A stretch of DNA of 64,000 nt from Pictodentalium vernedei (taxonomy: Eukaryota > Mollusca > Scaphopoda > Dentaliida > Dentaliidae), in contig CM062294.1 in assembly GCA_031216915.1 (NCBI GenBank), positions 31,263,128 to 31,327,127 on the forward strand, in the 5' to 3' direction. Positions 1 to 9,894 of this stretch are shown piece after piece. Below the pieces are notes generated by a model. It had not been told where the DNA came from, ran no database searches, and saw nothing but the letters and a program-made list of their open reading frames with translations. Each line of letters opens with the position of its first letter. Position 1 is the stretch's first letter. A program made the position numbers and the translations under genes.

Positions 1-70
1 TGAAGCTGAGAGGAGGGGTGGGTGTTCAAAAATTGTTGATTTTTTTTTTTATAATTATTGCAATATATGG

Positions 71-645
71 GGTGGGTGTTCAAATTGACCGAAAGAAATA
101 TGCGGAAAATATGCCATTACAAAAGGAAGGCCTTGTTCTATTTTCAGCGTGCATGTTAGGTGAGTAACGCAGTACTTATGGTCTCGCCTAAACCACACCG
201 GACGACCATGCATTACCCCCATTCCTACAGTACTTCTTGACCTAGCTATATCAGACATAGGATAATATGAAGCATAAGGTGGATTAATAGTACTAAGGGC
301 TAACCTGGGACCTACATGCATATATACCACTACTACCATATCGCCGCCACCCACCCACGGGGTGGGTGTTCAAATTGACCGAAAGAAATATGCGGAAAAT
401 ATGCCATTACAAAAGGAAGGCCTTGTTCTATTTTCAGCGTGCATGTTAGGTGAGTAACGCAGTACTTATGGTCTCGCCTAAACCACACCGGACGACCATG
501 CATTACCCCCATTCCTACAGTACTTCTTGACCTAGCTATATCAGACATAGGATAATATGAAGCATAAGGTGGATTAATAGTACTAAGGGCTAACCTGGGA
601 CCTACATGCATATATACCACTACTACCATATCGCCGCCACCCCAT
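71..645. repeat. Perfect tandem duplication, 290-bp unit
   Basis: Two head-to-tail copies (71-360 and 361 to about 641) begin with GGTGGGTGTTCAAATTGACC and run without a visible mismatch until CGCCGCCACCC, where the second copy leaves the repeat. A partial third start, GGTGGGTGTTCA, lies at about 17-27, so the array probably continues to the left. On the minus strand both copies keep the same open frame of about 90 codons, but perfect identity makes that uninformative about coding. I recognise no protein family. The identity implies a recent duplication or an assembly artefact. Confidence 0.9.
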
Positions 646-727
646 ACGAGAAGTCCGACACCCCCTGACACCGAATTACGTTATGTCAGATTGTATACTG
701 GACAATAACAGTGGTCAGCATCTCTAT

Positions 728-760
728 GACGTCGCGCGCGTATCATGACGTCACGACGTC
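728..760. promoter_or_regulatory. Cluster of three GACGTC cores including one TGACGTCA
   Basis: GACGTC occurs at 728-733, 747-752 and 755-760, and the middle one is a full TGACGTCA palindrome (746-753), the consensus CRE bound by CREB/ATF-type bZIP proteins. A CG-alternating stretch separates the first two. No gene with a start nearby is recognised, so a regulatory role is inference only. Confidence 0.25.
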
Positions 761-949
761 AATAGCAACGTAAACCGTTTCGCGGAAAAAAAACTTTCAA
801 GAAAACCCAATTTTTCCATCATCTTTCCACCACTTATCCATAATATATACCTATAGCCCCATGCGTACATATATCACTATACATACCATAGCATACTATA
901 TATACAGTACTGCACTGCTTGGCGGATCTAGATGTATGGTGCCGACATT

Positions 950-1022
950 TTGCACCGGCAAAAGTTGCACCGGCAAAAGTCCGGTTCCTATGGGAATTTA
1001 ACACTAGTTGCACCGGCAAAAG
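950..1022 (+). repeat. Three copies of the 15-mer TTGCACCGGCAAAAG
   Basis: Two copies abut at 950-964 and 965-979 and a third lies at 1008-1022. A similar CACCGGCAAAA string appears near 51,460. Probably a decayed minisatellite or transposon subterminal repeat. Confidence 0.6.
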
Positions 1023-1410
1023 TACGGGTAATCAGGCACGATTCATACCTTACATACTACTTGCATAACTTTGGGTGCAGGAAGCCTAAGTACCCACAGA
1101 GCAGCAACTGTCAGAATCTCTAACTTATTAACTTGATATGCAATACAACAAGAATAAAAAATCCTGGGACGGATCGACCCGCTAGTGTTTCAAATATCCT
1201 TTATATGAAAGCAGGAGCGAAGCAGGGGTTTTCATTCTAGGGGAGAACCTATCCTACTAGGCGGTTCTAGAATTACACGCCGTGCGCATGTCCCGAGGGC
1301 TGTAGCTGCTGGAAGGAGAGAGGGGTACCCTCTCTCAACGGTTGGAGTCGGAAAATGTTTTCAATTTTTAAACCCCTGAGCTTTCAATCTGAGGCCTTCT
1401 GCGCACTTCA

Positions 1411-1644
1411 CCCTTTACCCAAAGCAGACGATATCAAAATTTATTATTTTAAAAATCATTTTTTTAAATTTTTCAAAAACGTTCAACAAAACCATATCAT
1501 GTGACCCTTCATTGGAACGACCAGCTCGTTCCAAAGAGGGGTCACATGATATGGTTTTGTTGAAATTTTTTGAAAAATAATACTTTTTCAACTGCTGAAT
1601 TTGCATATTACGGAGCGGATGTTGCCGATCCGTTGGGTAAAGGA
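1411..1644 (+). mobile_element. TTAA-flanked hairpin MITE, subfamily B, copy 1
   Basis: The element runs from CCCTTTACCCAA to TTGGGTAAAGGA. The right flank is TTAA (1645-1648) and the left flank TTCA looks like a mutated TTAA. Ends starting CCC with TTAA duplications are the signature of piggyBac-type elements. Inside is a long imperfect palindrome around 1477-1577, with arms containing AACAAAACCATATCATGTGA and a GGAACGA centre. No transposase is present, so it is non-autonomous. Subfamily B is marked by GCAGACGATATC near the left end and GAATTTGCATATTACG near the right. Confidence 0.8.
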
Positions 1645-1967
1645 TTAAGTTGAGCTACTTTATCACAAAGTATAAACACAAATTTTTATGACAAGCGGCG
1701 GGTGTTTTTCTGAGTATCACGCTTCACCAACGAGGAAAGTACTACGTCTACGTGACTGAATTCCCAGAGAGCCTGAATATTTTGAAGACCCTTGGGGTTT
1801 GTGAGATCGAATCAGACAAAGAATTTCTGTTTTAGTCATATTTGGGTGAACATTTTCAAAAGGAAAATTTTGTTTGTTTTTTCCACTTTCTCATTCGGAC
1901 CCATCCACGCCGGTGCCCATGGATACGGTAAATAATCATACTGGGTGAGCTACTTTTCGTTCAACAG
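1645..1967. other. Unassigned stretch
   Basis: About 320 bp of mixed sequence between a MITE and a SINE fragment. I see no repeat, gene or motif that I can name. Confidence 0.4.
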
Positions 1968-2213
1968 TTCAGATTGCCACGCGGGGGCACGGTGCCGCTC
2001 TGTACTACGGCATACTGCACGGCGTTGGTGCTCTTGTCTTCAGCCAATGCTAACCATGCATGCTTGTGTGGAGTTCGTGCATTGTGGAGTCTGGCAGTTT
2101 CTCGCCGTTGCTCGTGGTTCTCTCCGAGTACTCCGGCTTCCCCCACGTGTAAAACTGTCCGACATGAGGTGACCCTGTCGAAAGTGTCGTTAAACCCCAA
2201 TAAGCAAATAAAT
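1968..2213 (+). mobile_element. 5'-truncated SINE body (same family as 31.8, 37.0 and 37.6 kb)
   Basis: From about GATTGCCACGCGGGGGCACGG on, this follows the body of the complete SINEs at 36,961-37,349 and 37,560-37,937: GGGGGCAC, a GTACTACGGCATACTGCACG block, the TGGTTCTCTCCGAGTACTCC block and a tail of TTAAACCCCAATAAGCAAAT with AAATA repeats. The pol III head is missing. The tail has an extra CTGTCGAAAGTGTCG before TTAAAC that the other copies lack, so it is a distinct, older variant. Confidence 0.8.
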
Positions 2214-2313
2214 AAATCGTGCGTTCAGGATTGAATATGAGGTCAGGGTAGGTCAGCAATAAAGCGCTCCTCTGAGGGAAAAAAGTGCAACAAATTGTCT
2301 TGTACCTCTTTAA

Positions 2314-2546
2314 CTCTTTACCCAACGTAACGGTCAAAACCGGCCAGCGCTATTCTCAAATATCGCCAATTAATTTTCATTTTTTTTTCATTTTTTGTCT
2401 CAAAAATATAGGTTATGACCCCTCGTTGGGACGAGCTCGTTCCAAGGAGGGATCATAACCTATGTTTTGGGACAAAAAATAATAAAAAAATTAGTTATTC
2501 AAGAATTTTTTACAAGTGTCGTCTGCTTTTCATGTCTGGTAAAGGG
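2314..2546 (+). mobile_element. TTAA-flanked hairpin MITE, subfamily A, copy 2
   Basis: TTAA at 2310-2313 and 2547-2550 flank CTCTTTACCCAACGTAACGG...GGTAAAGGG. Subfamily A is marked by AAAACCGGCCAGCGCT near the left end and AAGTGTCGTCTGC near the right end. The central palindrome has arms containing ATAGGTTATGACCCCTCGTT and is slightly decayed (GGGACG for GGAACG). No coding capacity. Confidence 0.85.
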
Positions 2547-2550
2547 TTAA

Positions 2551-3475
2551 AGCGCACTTCGCTCACTGCATCTGACGCATTTTTGACATCGCGGTGCTAT
2601 GGAAGTTACAAAATAATTTCGTGGGGAGACTTTTTCCTCGAAAGGTTTTTCTTTCAAGAATTACTCTTGCGAAAAAAAAATGCAACACGGTCCAACCACG
2701 AAAATTGATTGATTATTGAACAGCACTTTTCGTGAAAAATACGCTGTACTCTTGACAAAATGGCACATGGAATGCCGTGTTGAATAGGGTCTTCTGTGAG
2801 ATCAGGATTAGAAATTTTGGGGAGGGGACATAGTCTAGTGTTGGAGGGGCAGCCCGCCGGATCCCCCCCCCCCCCCCCCGGCTACGCCGCTGTGTGAAAA
2901 GCGCTCATTATAAGTATCTGACAATCGAGTAGCCGTGTACACGAAATAATTTTGTTTATTATTATTATTCGTTAAACGGAAGCAATTCTTTCGAATAATT
3001 ATATATACAAACATTCTGGACCTGTTTCGTTTGTTTTGGGTATTTCCCCGCCTGCTTGGCGGGGGGGGGGGGGGGAGGGTATATACTATTCCTCATGTCC
3101 GCCAGTCCGTTCGTCCGTCCCGAAGTTGTATCATACGCTGCACTCACACCTTTCAAGACAACCATCTGAAATTTTGAACAGTGTAAAACTACATTCAGGT
3201 TACAATACACTTTTTAATGGAGCATGAAAGTTGCCCGATTTATCCAACTGGTGGGAAATGAACTGAGCTTGTAAGTGTGAATAAAATTTTAAAGTACATA
3301 TTTTGAAAAAAAATTAAAAAATATTGGTGATAACTGTCTTCTGAAAACACTCAAATTGGATGGGGGCAAGTAAAAGTAGGTTTATTTTATTCAGTGAAAA
3401 TTGGCAGGAGTATAGGAAGCACAAAATTTGAAGGCAAAAATCACATGCCGACCTATACTTTTTTCAGTGTATTTT
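2551..3475. other. Unassigned stretch with long homopolymers
   Basis: A C run at 2863-2879 and a G run at 3061-3075 sit in otherwise mixed sequence. The segment GTCCGCCAGTCCGTTCGTCCGTC after the G run resembles the CCGTCCGT-rich dispersed repeats common in marine invertebrate genomes (recollection, not a search). Around 3,300-3,475 the sequence leads into the 180-bp tandem array. Confidence 0.4.
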
Positions 3476-4440
3476 TCAGTTTCTAACGCAGAGGGTTGAA
3501 ACTAGGCAGAATTCATTAACAGTAAACTAAGTGGATATTGGGTTGTTTTAACTAAAATGTGTTTGATGAAGCTGGGAAAGAGGAATAGGTTTGTTTGTAC
3601 TGTCGTCAATGTAAAAACAAAAAATAGTGTAAAGTTACCTTCAGCACATTACCATGTTAGAAGGTCAGACGACTCTGTGTATGTTTTTGTCACAGATACT
3701 GACCTTTATCAGCTTAGAAATTTCCAGTGTTGTTTAATTGATGATACCTTCATGGTGTAATCAACTCCTCCCACAGTTGCTTATGTGGAGAGTTGAACCT
3801 TTCGTTACAAATGCCTAGAAGATATGCACCATCTATAAAGTTGGCAGAAAAAGTATTTTTCAACAAGCTTATTGTCCTTTATCGACTTAAAAAAATGCCA
3901 GTGTTTTTTAATTGAGGGTACCTTCATGGTGTAATCACCTCCTTCCACAGTTTGTAATGTAGAGATTTGAAGCCTTAGGATATGGTTATACACACAATGA
4001 AGATGTGCAACCTCTATAAGGTTTGCCGAATTTTTTTTTCACAAATCTATTCCCCGTTATCGACATGGAAAAAAATTTCAGGTGTTTTTTATTTAATTAA
4101 AGGTTCCATCATGGTGTGATCAACTCCTTCGTCAGTTTGTAATGTAGAGGGTTGAAACTTTAAGATATGCTTACACTTGCCTTGAAGATATGCAACATAT
4201 GTGTAAAGTTTGCAGAAAAAATATTTTTTAACAAAAGTATTGCCCTTTATAGACTTAGAAAATTTCCAGTGTTTTTATATTGAGGATGCCGTTATCGTCG
4301 CCCGAGTGCTAGAATGTTCTATGTCCCATAGGGGACATAGAACATTCTAGCACCAAGGCGACGTTATGTTGGTATCAACTCCTCCCTCAGTTTCTAACTC
4401 AGAGGGTTGAAACTTGGCAGAATTCATTAACAGTAAAACT
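3476..4440. repeat. Tandem array, unit about 180 bp
   Basis: The phrase ..TTCATGGTGTAATCA.. or a close variant recurs at about 3749, 3930 and 4109 and again after an insertion near 4370, giving periods of 179-181 bp. Units contain GTTTGTAATGTAGAGGGTTGAA, GAAGATATGCA and TTGCAGAAAAA. The first and last units share CAGAATTCATTAACAGTAAA (3,509 and 4,418), so the array is bracketed by near-identical units. The fourth unit carries a 68-bp palindrome insertion (4296-4363). No coding signal. Confidence 0.8.
4296..4363. mobile_element. 68-bp palindromic mini-element, copy 1, TSD TTAT
   Basis: The whole insertion is a near-perfect palindrome: CGTCGCC at the left, GGCGACG at the right, centre TCCCATAGGGGA, arms containing TGCTAGAATGTTCTATG. 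It is flanked by TTAT (4292-4295 and 4364-4367), and removing it restores the ~180-bp tandem unit. An element of the same length and sequence lies at 62,019-62,086. Confidence 0.85.
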
Positions 4441-5095
4441 TCATTTTGTCACTTTTAGCTTTTGTATGCTTAAGGAGAGCTAATCGCTCCCCTAGGCTAT
4501 GTAAGGCGGGGGCGGTTTTTAGCCCTCATGCATTTTAAAGAATGTCAGGCTTCCACTCTGACATTTGGTAAAGAGATGGAGGTACCTTTTTGTGTCACAC
4601 TTCATGGTGACACTAATGATGGTTTTATGAGAATGCCCCAATGGTCTCTAATCTGTCAAAGGTCCATCGTCTGTTCTCCTTCATCTGTCACCCAGGATTA
4701 AAAGTTTCATTTCTGTAATGCTGTCCATGATTTTGCAGGCGGGGGCATATGCCACCGTCGGCGCTGCTCTAGTTTTAACCAGGCATCTTGAGATAGATTT
4801 CAAGTTCGTTCTGGCGGTCAGATAAATGGGAACGCTGTCGGAAAATGGTTGCTGTCGCCCCACCCTGTCGAAAGTTTTTTGAGATCCCAAGCTTCGGGCC
4901 TGACCAGAAACGACCTGGTCGAACCATTTCATTGCTGTAAAGTCCACATAAGATTGGTCAGAATTTGAACGTTTTCTACCTAAACTGACACTACAGATAA
5001 GCGTTTGGGATAGGGGTCGGTTTGCACCCAGTGTTATCTCAAATACTTTTGATAAAAAAGAAGAAAAAATTAAAAAAAAAAAAATTCCTGGACAC
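4441..5095. other. Unassigned stretch, possible SINE-derived fragment
   Basis: No gene recognised. GCGGGGGCATATGCCACCG (about 4738) and CACCCTGTCGAAAG (about 4861) recall pieces of the SINE body and tail at 1,968-2,213, but the intervening sequence does not follow it closely. Read as a possible, much-decayed copy. Confidence 0.3.
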
Positions 5096-5099
5096 GCGA

Positions 5100-5143
5100 T
5101 TCTGGCTGTCGAAAGTGTCGTTGAAACCTCAACAAATAAATAA
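5100..5143 (+). mobile_element. SINE/LINE 3' tail remnant
   Basis: CTGTCGAAAGTGTCGTTGAA followed by ACCTCAACAAATAAATAA matches the tail of the SINE fragment ending at about 2,213. Nothing upstream is recognisable as its body, so this is a tail-only remnant. Confidence 0.5.
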
Positions 5144-5145
5144 GT

Positions 5146-5638
5146 TGAGAAAAAAACTTACCTTTAATTATATGTCTGTAGACATTAAAATTACCGCTAA
5201 TCAACGAACTTTTCGTCCGATAAATATTCAAACATCCAAAAAATCGTTCTGCTTTCGATTTTTCAAGATTTGATTTACTTAAATTTATGCACGTAGATCA
5301 AAAGATAATTTTCAATCAGAGAGTCCTAAGACCAACAACACAGTTATTATTCCAATGTATGAAGTTTCCAAAATGCCACCTCTATCAATCTAAACACAAC
5401 TTACCGACGTTTATCTTTCAAATCCAGAATAAGCTTACTTTGCCTGCTCAACCGCTATTAGCTACATTATTATGGAACTTTCATTAAGTATAATAATATA
5501 CTCCAGTGGTAACATCCGTTGAAACATAGCCTTTGTTCCATTTGCGCGTTTAACCATTTGCTAGAGATGGATGGTTTTAGAATTTTGAGTTCCGTGTCGG
5601 TTTCGATATTTTTAGAGGGGCATACCAAGGTATTATTA
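5146..5638. other. Unassigned AT-rich stretch
   Basis: About 490 bp, AT-rich, with short stop-bounded frames only. No repeat or motif recognised. Confidence 0.4.
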
Positions 5639-5775
5639 GTTATCCTTGTGTTTTCCAGGGTGTATGGAAATTTACACCAGTTTGGGAACCCATACACCCT
5701 GAGGCAAAGCCGAAAGGTGTATGAGTTCCCAAACCGGTGTAAATTCCCATACACCCTGGAAAACTCAAGGATAAC
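5639..5775. repeat. 137-bp hairpin, arms about 62 bp
   Basis: Left arm 5639-5700 and right arm 5714-5775 are near-perfect reverse complements. They begin GTTATCCTTG and end CAAGGATAAC, and contain TTTCCAGGGTGTATGG. The loop is about 13 nt. The two opposed 145-codon open frames across it are mirror images produced by the palindrome. It looks like another foldback element, with no target duplication that I could fix. Confidence 0.8.
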
Positions 5776-6494
5776 GGATTTATTTCCAAGAATTTTGGTG
5801 TACTTAATACTTTCATCTACACTGTGTGCAAAAACGGACAAAAAATTTGTACTTTGCAAGTTTTTCAATAAAGCCAGACAAATATGGATGTCATTGAACT
5901 GGCTCAATGAGTTGGTTCCAATGACATCTACATCTGTAACATTTTATTGCACATAAATATTAAATTTCCTGTATTTTTTATTTTTGTTCTAACATAACCG
6001 AGCAGAAGGTATGAATTAATAATTAAAATGGGTTCTTTTTGGCCATAAAGCTTGCTGTTGTATATTCTTGTTTTTACACCGATATTAACCACGGTGTAAA
6101 AAAAGCCACTGTGGATTGCAAGTTACACCGTACCTCTCAGCTAATCAAAATGCAGTATTTTGTTTTATTTGGAAATAATGGAATGGTTTTCTGATAATAC
6201 CAAAGAGGAATTCATATGAGGAAAATATAGAATAAATTGTTCTTGCGTCATTCTACCACAGCACCACAAATGTCGCTGCGAATGTGCTCAACATTTGCAT
6301 TTTCTTGCCAACACAAATCATATCTACTGTTATTTTGCGCCTTTCCTTGTTCTAAATAGAATCTAACCCTCAAAGTCCTGTCAGGTTTTTTTTTGATCTC
6401 AGAACATGTTCCCTAACATATCATTAGGATGTCCTGCAGACAATTCATGAATCACCTGAGCAGTGATTTCTAGACAAGCCTTGGTTGTCTGTTA
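5776..6494. other. Unassigned stretch with two small hairpins
   Basis: Imperfect hairpin at 5887-5928 (GATGTCATTG ... CAATGACATC) and a clean 11-bp stem at 6071-6102 (TTTTTACACCG ... CGGTGTAAAAA, loop 10). GGTGTAA also recurs at 5,736 and 6,122 and in the arms of the 5,639 hairpin. No gene recognised. Confidence 0.45.
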
Positions 6495-6498
6495 ATAA

Positions 6499-6738
6499 CC
6501 CTTTACCCAACGCAGACGATATCAACATTTATTATTTTAAATATCATTTTGTAAATTAAAAAAAAAAATTCAACAAAACCATATCATGTGACTCCTCTTT
6601 GGAACGAGCTCGACGAGCTCGTTCCAAAGAGGGGTCACATGATATGGTGTTGTTGAAATTTTTCGAAAAATAATATTTTTTCAGCTGCTGAATTTGCATA
6701 TTACGCGGGTGGATGCGGGCGATTCGTTGGGTAAAGGG
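6499..6738 (+). mobile_element. TTAA-flanked hairpin MITE, subfamily B, copy 3
   Basis: CCCTTTACCCAACGCAGACG...TTCGTTGGGTAAAGGG, right flank TTAA (6739-6742), left flank ATAA (one change from TTAA). The central palindrome, around GGAACGAGCTCGACGAGCTC, has long arms matching copy 1. No coding capacity. Confidence 0.85.
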
Positions 6739-6742
6739 TTAA

Positions 6743-7325
6743 CGTACCCAATACTTTACTGGAAATCATTCTTAAGCAACTGGACATATACAGTTTATAG
6801 TATTGTGGAAATTCAGGGCAATTGCCCATCCCCGTAAGGGTTGTGGCATAGTGAGCGTTAATGGCCGTGGTTCAGTGTTCGTCCAATGGTTTTGTAATAC
6901 AGCTCGACTTCAGTTTCTTATCACAATGTCTATGAGTTTGATGTTTTGGCCTTTCTAAGGTTGTCCCTGGTATCTGCGTTCCATCTGGTCACTTCTGAGT
7001 AGAAGACAAATTCGGACAATCAATCCCTTTTCCGATATCAATCCTTTTATTAAATACAAAGTCTTGGGTCTTAAGAATCTACTGATGAATTTTATGAATC
7101 AAGTTCAAAATTAACCTATCCCAATTTTCACCAATACTGGGGTGACGGTAGTTTTCCCAGGGCACTCAATACTTCTGCCCAGCCAAAGATTTCGTTTAAC
7201 ATATGCAGTGTTTCTAGCAGCGTGCCGTTTACGAGTTTGACCGGCGGTGTCTGTTCTGGGGTTTTGCTGGCAGTTATGTACACAGTGTAAAGTGACTGGT
7301 TTTGGGCAGAATTGCGAATTCATGC
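6743..7325. other. Unassigned stretch between two MITEs
   Basis: About 580 bp of mixed composition, less AT-rich than its surroundings (for example CAGCGTGCCGTTTACGAGTTTGACC near 7219). No homology recognised on either strand. It may be single-copy host sequence. Confidence 0.4.
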
Positions 7326-7329
7326 CTAA

Positions 7330-7544
7330 CCCTTTACCTAACACGAAAAGCAGACGACACTTGCAAACAAAATTCTTGAATAACATTTTTTTTTTGTCTC
7401 AAAAACTAGGTTTTTTTCGAGCTCGTTCCAAAGAGGGGTCATAATCTATGTTTCTGAGACAAAATATGAAAAATAAAATAATGAAAATTAATTGGCGATT
7501 TTTGTGAACAGCGCTGGCCGTTTGGCCGTTTCGTTGGGAAAGAG
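7330..7544 (-). mobile_element. TTAA-flanked hairpin MITE, subfamily A, copy 4 (reverse)
   Basis: Left end CCCTTTACCTAACACG with AAGCAGACGACACTTGCAA, right end GCGCTGGCCGTTTGGCCGTT...GTTGGGAAAGAG. This is subfamily A in reverse orientation. The right flank is TTAA (7545-7548) and the left flank is CTAA. The left arm of the central palindrome is largely deleted (AAACTAGGTTTTTTTCGAGC), so it can no longer form the full cruciform. Confidence 0.8.
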
Positions 7545-7548
7545 TTAA

Positions 7549-7868
7549 TAGACAGGAAGCAATGCAAGAATTATTGTCTGGACAACCACGACAAGATGGA
7601 CCTAAGGTCAGGAGGGTATGCAATTAATGTACATGATCATAGCACTCTTTGAAATAACCCGCGAACGATGGTTAAACGTTACGTGGGTGTAACTTCATTT
7701 GTAAAAACGCGAACGAATTTCAGATTACGATAAAATAATATAACATAAATTAAATTCCAAATGTTTTGCCTGCCAGACTTGATAATATTTCGGAACAAAC
7801 TCGACTCAAATGTTGCGCATTGCATCCACATAATTATGCAGTAACATCTCAACAGAATTTCAGTCAAA
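7549..7868. other. Unassigned AT-rich left flank of the satellite
   Basis: No repeat or gene recognised. It ends at ACTAGACTTTATGATTCTGG, the cassette start. No terminal repeat or target duplication is obvious at this edge. Confidence 0.4.
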
Positions 7869-9894
7869 ACTAGACTTTATGATTCTGGAGAATCATGGCT
7901 TTTCCCGATTAGATTCCATGATTTTTCTTGCCCCCCACAGTGTCTGATGAATTGTTTTTAACTGTCTCACTAAAGTTCCTTCATTGATGTTATGAGAAAG
8001 GTGAGTATAGTAGTCTCAAATGACTCGGTTTGGGTTTGATAAAAAAATGTTTAGGTAAAACCCATCATTAATGGTAGAATGGGTTAATATCAATATCAAT
8101 GTTTCCCTATCAGTTTTGCGTCCGGTAAAAGAAGTCACGTTTCTCTGTGTCATTTCCATTTGATGTGCTTGGTGTCCAAAAACAGACTATTTCCTCAATT
8201 TTTTTTACATTTAGCAGCCCATGAAGGGTTAACAAATGTCTACCAGAATAATTGATCCATGCAACTGGTCATATGACACCAAAACCTATCAACGGCCATT
8301 TTCTCTTGAAAACCCCACAAAATGTTTGTAAAGAAATCCAGGGAAAACGATGTTTTAAGCTTTTGATGGGTGTCCCTGTTAACCTCCTCAACAGGGGTTA
8401 ACGCTTGGCTTTTTGAATACCTTTATTACTTACAAAAATGGTCCTCTGTGAATTCCACTTCAAACAAAGGAGATTATGTTTATCTCTCATGTATACATTA
8501 TGTGCTGTGCGTGTCTGAAAACAGTCCCATGTTAACAACATTACGATGCTTGGCAGCTTGTAAATGGTTAAAAAACGCTCACCGGAGTATTTTGTCCATG
8601 CAACTTTTAATGTCACATAAACACCTACGAATAGTCAATTTGTCTTGAAACCCTACAAGTTACCGTTAGGGAAATTCACAGAAAATGGGAATTTAAAGCT
8701 TTCAAGGGATATCTCTCTTTAGCCTGCCCAAAATGGGTTAAGACGTCGACTTTTGAATACCCTTACTACTTACAAAAATGTTTCCGTATGAATTGTATGC
8801 GCGATAAAAGAAGGCACTTTTCTTTGTGGTGTACCCTTTGGGTGCTGTAGGTGTGCAAAAACAGCCCATTTTATCGCAATTTTGACCTTCAGTAGCCCGG
8901 GGAGGGTTAACTAATGCTGACCGGAATATTTTGTTCATGCGACTTGTAATGTCACACCAAGACCTGCAAATAGCCGATTTTTTTTGAAAACCTACAAGAT
9001 GTTGTTAGAGAAATCCACAGAAAATGGGTATTTTAAGATTTTAATGGGTATCTCTCTTTAACCAGCCCACAATGGGTTAAGACGTCAAATTTTGAATACC
9101 CTTACCACTTTCAAAAATATTTTCCGATCAATTTTGCGTCCGATAAATGAAGGCCCCTTTCTCTGTGGTATATCGTTTGGGTGCTGTTGGTGTCTAAAAA
9201 CAGCCCATTTTATCACAATTTTTATGTTTAGCAGCTCGGGGAGGGTTAACTAATGTTGACCGGAATATTTTATCCATGTAACTTGTAATGTCACACCAAG
9301 ACCTGAGAGTGACCAATTTTTCTTGAAAATCTACAAGACTCGTTTAGAGAAATCCACGGAAAACATGAAGTTTTGAGCTTTTTGGGGGTATTGCTGTTTA
9401 ACCAGCCCAAAACGGGTTAACACTTGGTTTTCTGAACACCCTTATTACTTACAAAAATGATCTTCGGTGAATTCCACTTCCAATAAAGGAAGTTATGTTT
9501 ACCTCTCTGGTATCGTTTGGGTGTTGTGGGGGTCTGAAACCGGCCCATTTCATCAAAATTTCGATGTTTGGCAGCCTGTGGAGGGTTACCATATGCATCG
9601 TCAAATATGTCGTGTGTATCAAAGGTTGAGTCATAGGCAGGTCTAGTAATGATGGATGTTTAAAAAAAATCCTAAAGACGTGTTTCGAGAAAGTGCCGAT
9701 AAACCCCAATTATGGCAGTTTTTTTGCCAATTCTGGCGAAATAAGGGTTAAATCGAAAATTTCGCTTCGGTACATTTTTAGATTTTTTGCCACTCTATGC
9801 GTGTGCCAAATTGTGTGAAAATCAGTTCGAAAATGGCTTCTGAATCGTACAGACAAAAATGTGTGGAAAAAAAAAAAACAAAAAAAAACCCCAA
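7869..9894 (+). repeat. Satellite cassette C1 (~6 monomer lengths)
   Basis: Start module 7869 to about 8100, including the hairpin ATGATTCTGGAGAATCAT (7879-7896). The end module begins near 9775 and the A-rich tract is at about 9868-9894. It is the left-most cassette. Its middle monomers resemble those of C6 and C9. Confidence 0.75.

Larger units (their letters stand above)
646..1410. other. Unassigned AT-rich stretch with small motifs
   Basis: No gene or named repeat recognised. It holds a GACGTC cluster (728-760), a three-copy 15-mer (950-1022), and a near-palindromic GAGAGGGGTACCCTCTC block near 1320-1337. The reading frames here are short and unsupported. Confidence 0.5.

Noticed and set aside
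55-671. Two identical ~100-codon minus-strand frames
   Set aside because: Identity follows from the perfect 290-bp duplication. There is no domain, no intron/exon signal and no independent conservation.
5470-5956. Two overlapping 145-codon open frames on opposite strands
   Set aside because: They mirror each other because they cross the 137-bp hairpin at 5,639-5,775. No domain is recognised.
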